A DNA stretch of 64,000 bases from Prauserella muralis (lineage in GTDB: Bacteria > Actinomycetota > Actinomycetes > Mycobacteriales > Pseudonocardiaceae). Made by a program: the position numbers and the translations under genes. Of this stretch, positions 61,382 through 64,000 are shown piece by piece. The stretch lies in NCBI RefSeq assembly GCF_003202285.1, contig NZ_MASW01000001.1, positions 248,001 through 312,000 of the forward strand. Reading direction: 5' to 3'. Each line of letters begins with the position of its first letter. Within the stretch, counting starts at the first letter, position 1. The notes beneath the pieces were generated by a model. That model made no database searches. It saw nothing but the letters and a program-made list of their open reading frames with translations, and had not been told where the DNA came from.

Positions 61382-62032
61382 TTACTTCTGACCGTAGCCG
61401 CGCAGCTTGTCCACCACGTGCTCGATCTCGGGCCTCGGCAACAGCCTCGGCTCGCCGGCCGCGCGCGCGGCGAGCCACACCTGGCACAGCCATTCCAGCT
61501 GGCTCGCCCGGTGGTACGCGTCGTGCAGCGTCGCGCCGTAGGTGACCGTGCCGTGGTTGCCCAGCAGGCAGCCCCGCCTGCCCTCCAGCGCGGAGAGCAT
61601 CGACGCCGCCAGCTCCCCGGTGCCGTAGGTGGCGTAGGGCGCGACCCGCACCGAGGGCCCGATCAGTGCCACCAGATAGTGGATCGGCGGCACCTCGGCG
61701 GCCACAGTGGACACCGCCGTGGCGTGCACCGAATGGGTGTGCACCACGGCCCCGATCTCGTGTCCGTCCGGGTCCTCGGCCTTGCCGTACACGGCGAGGT
61801 GCATGGGCAGCTCGCTCGTCGGCCGCAGCGATCCATCCACTGTGGAACCGGCAAGGTCGACGACCGGGATGTCGCCGGGAGTCAGTGTGTCGTAGTCGAC
61901 CCCGGTCGGGGTGACGGCGACCAGCTCACCCGCGCGTGCGGACACGTTGCCCGACGTGCCCACCACGAGACCGTCGGCCACCATGCGCCGGGCGTAGTCG
62001 CAGACGGCCTCGCGTTCCTCGGCAAGCAGCAT
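61382..62032 (-). CDS. Class II aldolase/adducin family protein
   Basis: This 216-aa zinc aldolase of the fuculose-phosphate aldolase class has the substrate loop GTSGNVSAR near residues 25-33, zinc histidines in VVHTHSVHATA near 96-106 and the last zinc histidine in LLGNHGTVTYG near 156-166. It would cleave a phosphorylated ketose to dihydroxyacetone phosphate and an aldehyde. The FGGY kinase gene overlaps closely (0-bp gap), so kinase then aldolase form a sugar or polyol degradation pair. Confidence 0.92.
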   Translation of the reverse strand: MLLAEEREAVCDYARRMVADGLVVGTSGNVSARAGELVAVTPTGVDYDTLTPGDIPVVDLAGSTVDGSLRPTSELPMHLAVYGKAEDPDGHEIGAVVHTHSVHATAVSTVAAEVPPIHYLVALIGPSVRVAPYATYGTGELAASMLSALEGRRGCLLGNHGTVTYGATLHDAYHRASQLEWLCQVWLAARAAGEPRLLPRPEIEHVVDKLRGYGQK

Positions 62033-63487
62033 TCACAACGTCCAGTGATCTCGGGCCGCGTTCAGCGACGTCTGGTACTCGGCATAGCCACGCTCGTAGT
62101 GCTCCACATTGGCGGGCACGACCTCGACGGTACGCGAGTTGCCCGCCCACAGGTCCACGTCGAACGGCTCGCCCAGCGCCTCTCCCGCGACGAGCACGGC
62201 GCCGCGGGCACCCACGCCCGGATCGCCGGGAATGACGATCGGGCGGCCGAGCACGTCGGCGAAGATCTGCGTCCACTCGGGCGAGCGCACGCCGCCGCCA
62301 CACGCGTAGAGCGTGCCGGACAGCCCTGCGGCCTCGAAGCAGTGCCGCGCCGCGAAGGCGATCGACTCGCACAGCGCGCGCACCACGTCCGCACGCGAGC
62401 TCTCCAGGCTGAGCCCGCTGAACTGCGCACGGGCGGCGGCGTCCACGAACGGCGCCCGCTCCCCGGACGAGGACAGGAACGGCAGCGCCCGCACGCCGTT
62501 CGCGCCGGGCGCGCTCGCCGCGAGCAGCGGCCCGATGTCGGTCACCTCGATGCCGAGCAGCCTGCACGCCCAGTCGAGGCCCGCCGTGCCCACCATCGCG
62601 GGCATGGCCCGCAGGTAGTCGGCCTCGTTCGGGGTGCACAGGAACATCCCGGCAGGCTCGCCCTCGGGGTCGAACGTCGGGTCGCGCGTGAGCACCTGGC
62701 AGGCGAGCGTGGTGCCCGCGGTGAGGATGCCGTCGCCCGGCTCGCGGACCCCCGCACCGATCGCGCACGCGGGCAGGTCGAACGGCCCCGCCGTGACGGG
62801 CAGGCCCTCCGGAAGGCCCAGCAGCGCGGCGCCGGCGGCTCCCAGCCGGAACACCGTCTTCGGTGGCGCGGGCTCGGCGAGCAGCCCCCGGCGGTGGGTG
62901 AGCCCGCACGCGGCGATGGCCTGCTCGTCGTAGCGCCGGGTCACCGGGTCGACGAACGGCAGCGAGGCATCGGAGATGTCCACGGTGATCTCGCCGGTGA
63001 GCCGTTGCACGACGGCGTCCACGCAGTAGCCCGCCACGGCGGCCCGGTCGAGCACGTCCGGCTCGTGAGTGTCCAGGTAGGACAGGATGGCGGCGGCACA
63101 GCCGGGGAACATTCCGGATCCGGTGCGGCGGAACACCTCCCGCGTGACGCCGCTGGCCTGCCACTCGGTGAGCAGCGCGTTGGCCCTGCCGTCCAGCCAG
63201 GAGATGGCGGGCCGCACCGGGTAGCCCGCCTCGTCGCGCAGCCACACGCCGTCGCCCTGCCCGGTGAGCGCCAGCGCCTCGACGGGGCCGTCGAGCTGCG
63301 CGGCGACGTCCCTGACCACGGTGGCGACGGTGCCGAGCACCTGCTCGAAGTCCTGCTCGACGGCACCTTTCGGCAGGTGGTGCACCTTCGACGGCGTGCA
63401 CGCCTGCGCGATCGAGGCGCCCGCCTCGTCGAACACCACGGCCTTCGTCAGCGACGTGCCGATGTCGACACCGATGATCCCGCGCAT
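62033..63487 (-). CDS. FGGY-family carbohydrate kinase
   Basis: This 484-aa sugar kinase phosphorylates a pentose, hexose or polyol. GVDIGTSLTKAVVFDEAG near residues 5-22 binds phosphate of ATP. ALTGQGDGVWL near 73-83 and SWLDGRANALL near 94-104 carry the catalytic aspartate, and the C-terminal signature is LYACGGGVRSPEWTQIFADVLG near 389-410 with GARGAVLVAG. Substrate is unknown; with the class II aldolase next to it a ketose such as xylulose, ribulose or fuculose is plausible. It is complete. Confidence 0.93.
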   Translation of the reverse strand: MRGIIGVDIGTSLTKAVVFDEAGASIAQACTPSKVHHLPKGAVEQDFEQVLGTVATVVRDVAAQLDGPVEALALTGQGDGVWLRDEAGYPVRPAISWLDGRANALLTEWQASGVTREVFRRTGSGMFPGCAAAILSYLDTHEPDVLDRAAVAGYCVDAVVQRLTGEITVDISDASLPFVDPVTRRYDEQAIAACGLTHRRGLLAEPAPPKTVFRLGAAGAALLGLPEGLPVTAGPFDLPACAIGAGVREPGDGILTAGTTLACQVLTRDPTFDPEGEPAGMFLCTPNEADYLRAMPAMVGTAGLDWACRLLGIEVTDIGPLLAASAPGANGVRALPFLSSSGERAPFVDAAARAQFSGLSLESSRADVVRALCESIAFAARHCFEAAGLSGTLYACGGGVRSPEWTQIFADVLGRPIVIPGDPGVGARGAVLVAGEALGEPFDVDLWAGNSRTVEVVPANVEHYERGYAEYQTSLNAARDHWTL

Positions 63488-63489
63488 GG

Positions 63490-64000
63490 CTACCGCCCGA
63501 GCACGTCGGGGTTGGCCACGTTGGCCAGCGCCTCGCCGCGCACGTACCGGCCGACCTCGGCGGCGACGATCGCGGCCGCGCGGTCGGCTGTCTGCCTGCT
63601 GGCCCCTGCCAGGTGCGGGGTCGCGATCACGTTGGGCGCGTCGCGCAGCGGCCAGTCCGGCGGCGGCGGCTCCACGTCGTAGACGTCGAGCGCGAGCGCG
63701 CCGAGCCTGCCGGAGCGCAGCGCCTCCGCGAGCGGCGCGTAGTCGAGCAGCCCGCCGCGCGCGGAGTTGACCAGCACGGCCCCCTCGGGCAGCAGCGCGA
63801 GCTTGTCCGCGTCGATGAGGTGCCGGGTCTCCTCGGTGAGCCGGGCGTGCAGGCTCACCGCGAAGCTGCGGCGCAGCAGGTCGTCGAGGCCGGTGAGCTC
63901 GGCGCCGTCGGCCGCCACCTTCGCCGGGTCGGCGTAGGGGTCGGCCACCAGCACGTGCGCGCCGAACGCGGCCAGCACCCTCGCCACCCGCGAGCCGATC
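63490..64000 (-). CDS. D-2-hydroxyacid dehydrogenase (5' part beyond the window)
   Basis: The last 170 residues of an NAD-dependent dehydrogenase of the 2-hydroxyacid class are present. The nucleotide domain reads AFGAHVLVADPYADP, the catalytic arginine is in LVNSARGGLLDY, the glutamate in LDVYDVEPPPPDWPL and the histidine in PHLAGASRQTADRAA. The frame is still open at the right edge, so the gene starts outside. It lies 2 bp upstream of the kinase gene and belongs to the same sugar-degradation operon. Confidence 0.93.
   Translation of the reverse strand, partial: IGSRVARVLAAFGAHVLVADPYADPAKVAADGAELTGLDDLLRRSFAVSLHARLTEETRHLIDADKLALLPEGAVLVNSARGGLLDYAPLAEALRSGRLGALALDVYDVEPPPPDWPLRDAPNVIATPHLAGASRQTADRAAAIVAAEVGRYVRGEALANVANPDVLGR

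Overview
The window is high-G+C actinobacterial DNA. The carD/lpqE/ispD/ispF/cysS/rlmB cluster, an ECF sigma factor with a SnoaL-like tail, a DinB/MDMPI-family protein and WhiB- and PaaX-type regulators point to the Pseudonocardiaceae (Amycolatopsis, Saccharomonospora, Prauserella and relatives). Genus and family are inferred from gene content only.

Left chromosomal arm (1-19939). It opens with a split LigD (phosphoesterase-ligase plus a separate polymerase gene), a dienelactone hydrolase, and a GAF-SpoIIE phosphatase-HATPase protein overlapping its STAS partner. Next come a PaaX regulator, a MaoC-like hydratase, an amidohydrolase, an aldo-keto reductase, a DHA2 transporter divergent from an ECF sigma gene, a DinB-like protein, a SIS protein, an MHS-type transporter and a YtcJ-like amidohydrolase. 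The arm ends with a urease-like pair (fused gamma-beta subunit plus alpha subunit, no accessory genes in view) divergent from a PucR-type regulator.

Integrated element (19940-41274). An actinomycete integrative and conjugative element (AICE) of about 21.3 kb sits in the 3' part of a tRNA-Thr(TGT) gene. A 44-bp direct repeat bounds it. The intact tRNA and the tyrosine integrase lie at the right end. The left third is cargo: a lipoprotein, a small protein, a visibly AT-richer 1263-residue protein with a nuclease-like N-terminus (best candidate for a new defence gene), and an APH-fold kinase with mosaic composition. The core follows: an XRE/TPR regulator, a GntR repressor with two operator palindromes around a consensus-like promoter, small Spd-like membrane proteins, an FtsK/TraB translocase, two short HExxH proteins flanking an exported HNH nuclease, a DnaB-N-like protein, a WhiB protein, a C5 cytosine methyltransferase, an ASCH protein, a DUF3631-type ATPase whose 3' end carries an iteron-like array, an excisionase and the integrase. 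The element brings a replacement terminator for the tRNA; the original terminator is stranded about 21 kb away at the left end.

Right chromosomal arm (41306-64000). This holds a ThrE-type exporter, otsA, an OtsB-GH15 fusion, radA, an lpqE-like lipoprotein divergent from carD, then ispD-ispF-HAD-cysS-rlmB. An MBOAT acyltransferase, a LuxR-type two-component pair, two small membrane proteins, a DASS/SLC13 transporter, an unknown protein, and a sugar cluster (class II aldolase, FGGY kinase, hydroxyacid dehydrogenase cut by the window edge) complete it.

The observations most worth a second look are: the +1 frame inside the methyltransferase gene, which carries its own methyltransferase-like C-terminal motif; the AT-rich giant protein; the iteron array; and the divergent urease operon. 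A 21-bp intergenic repeat family occurs at two loci 46 kb apart. IspD lacks an ordinary start codon and its usual CTP loop.
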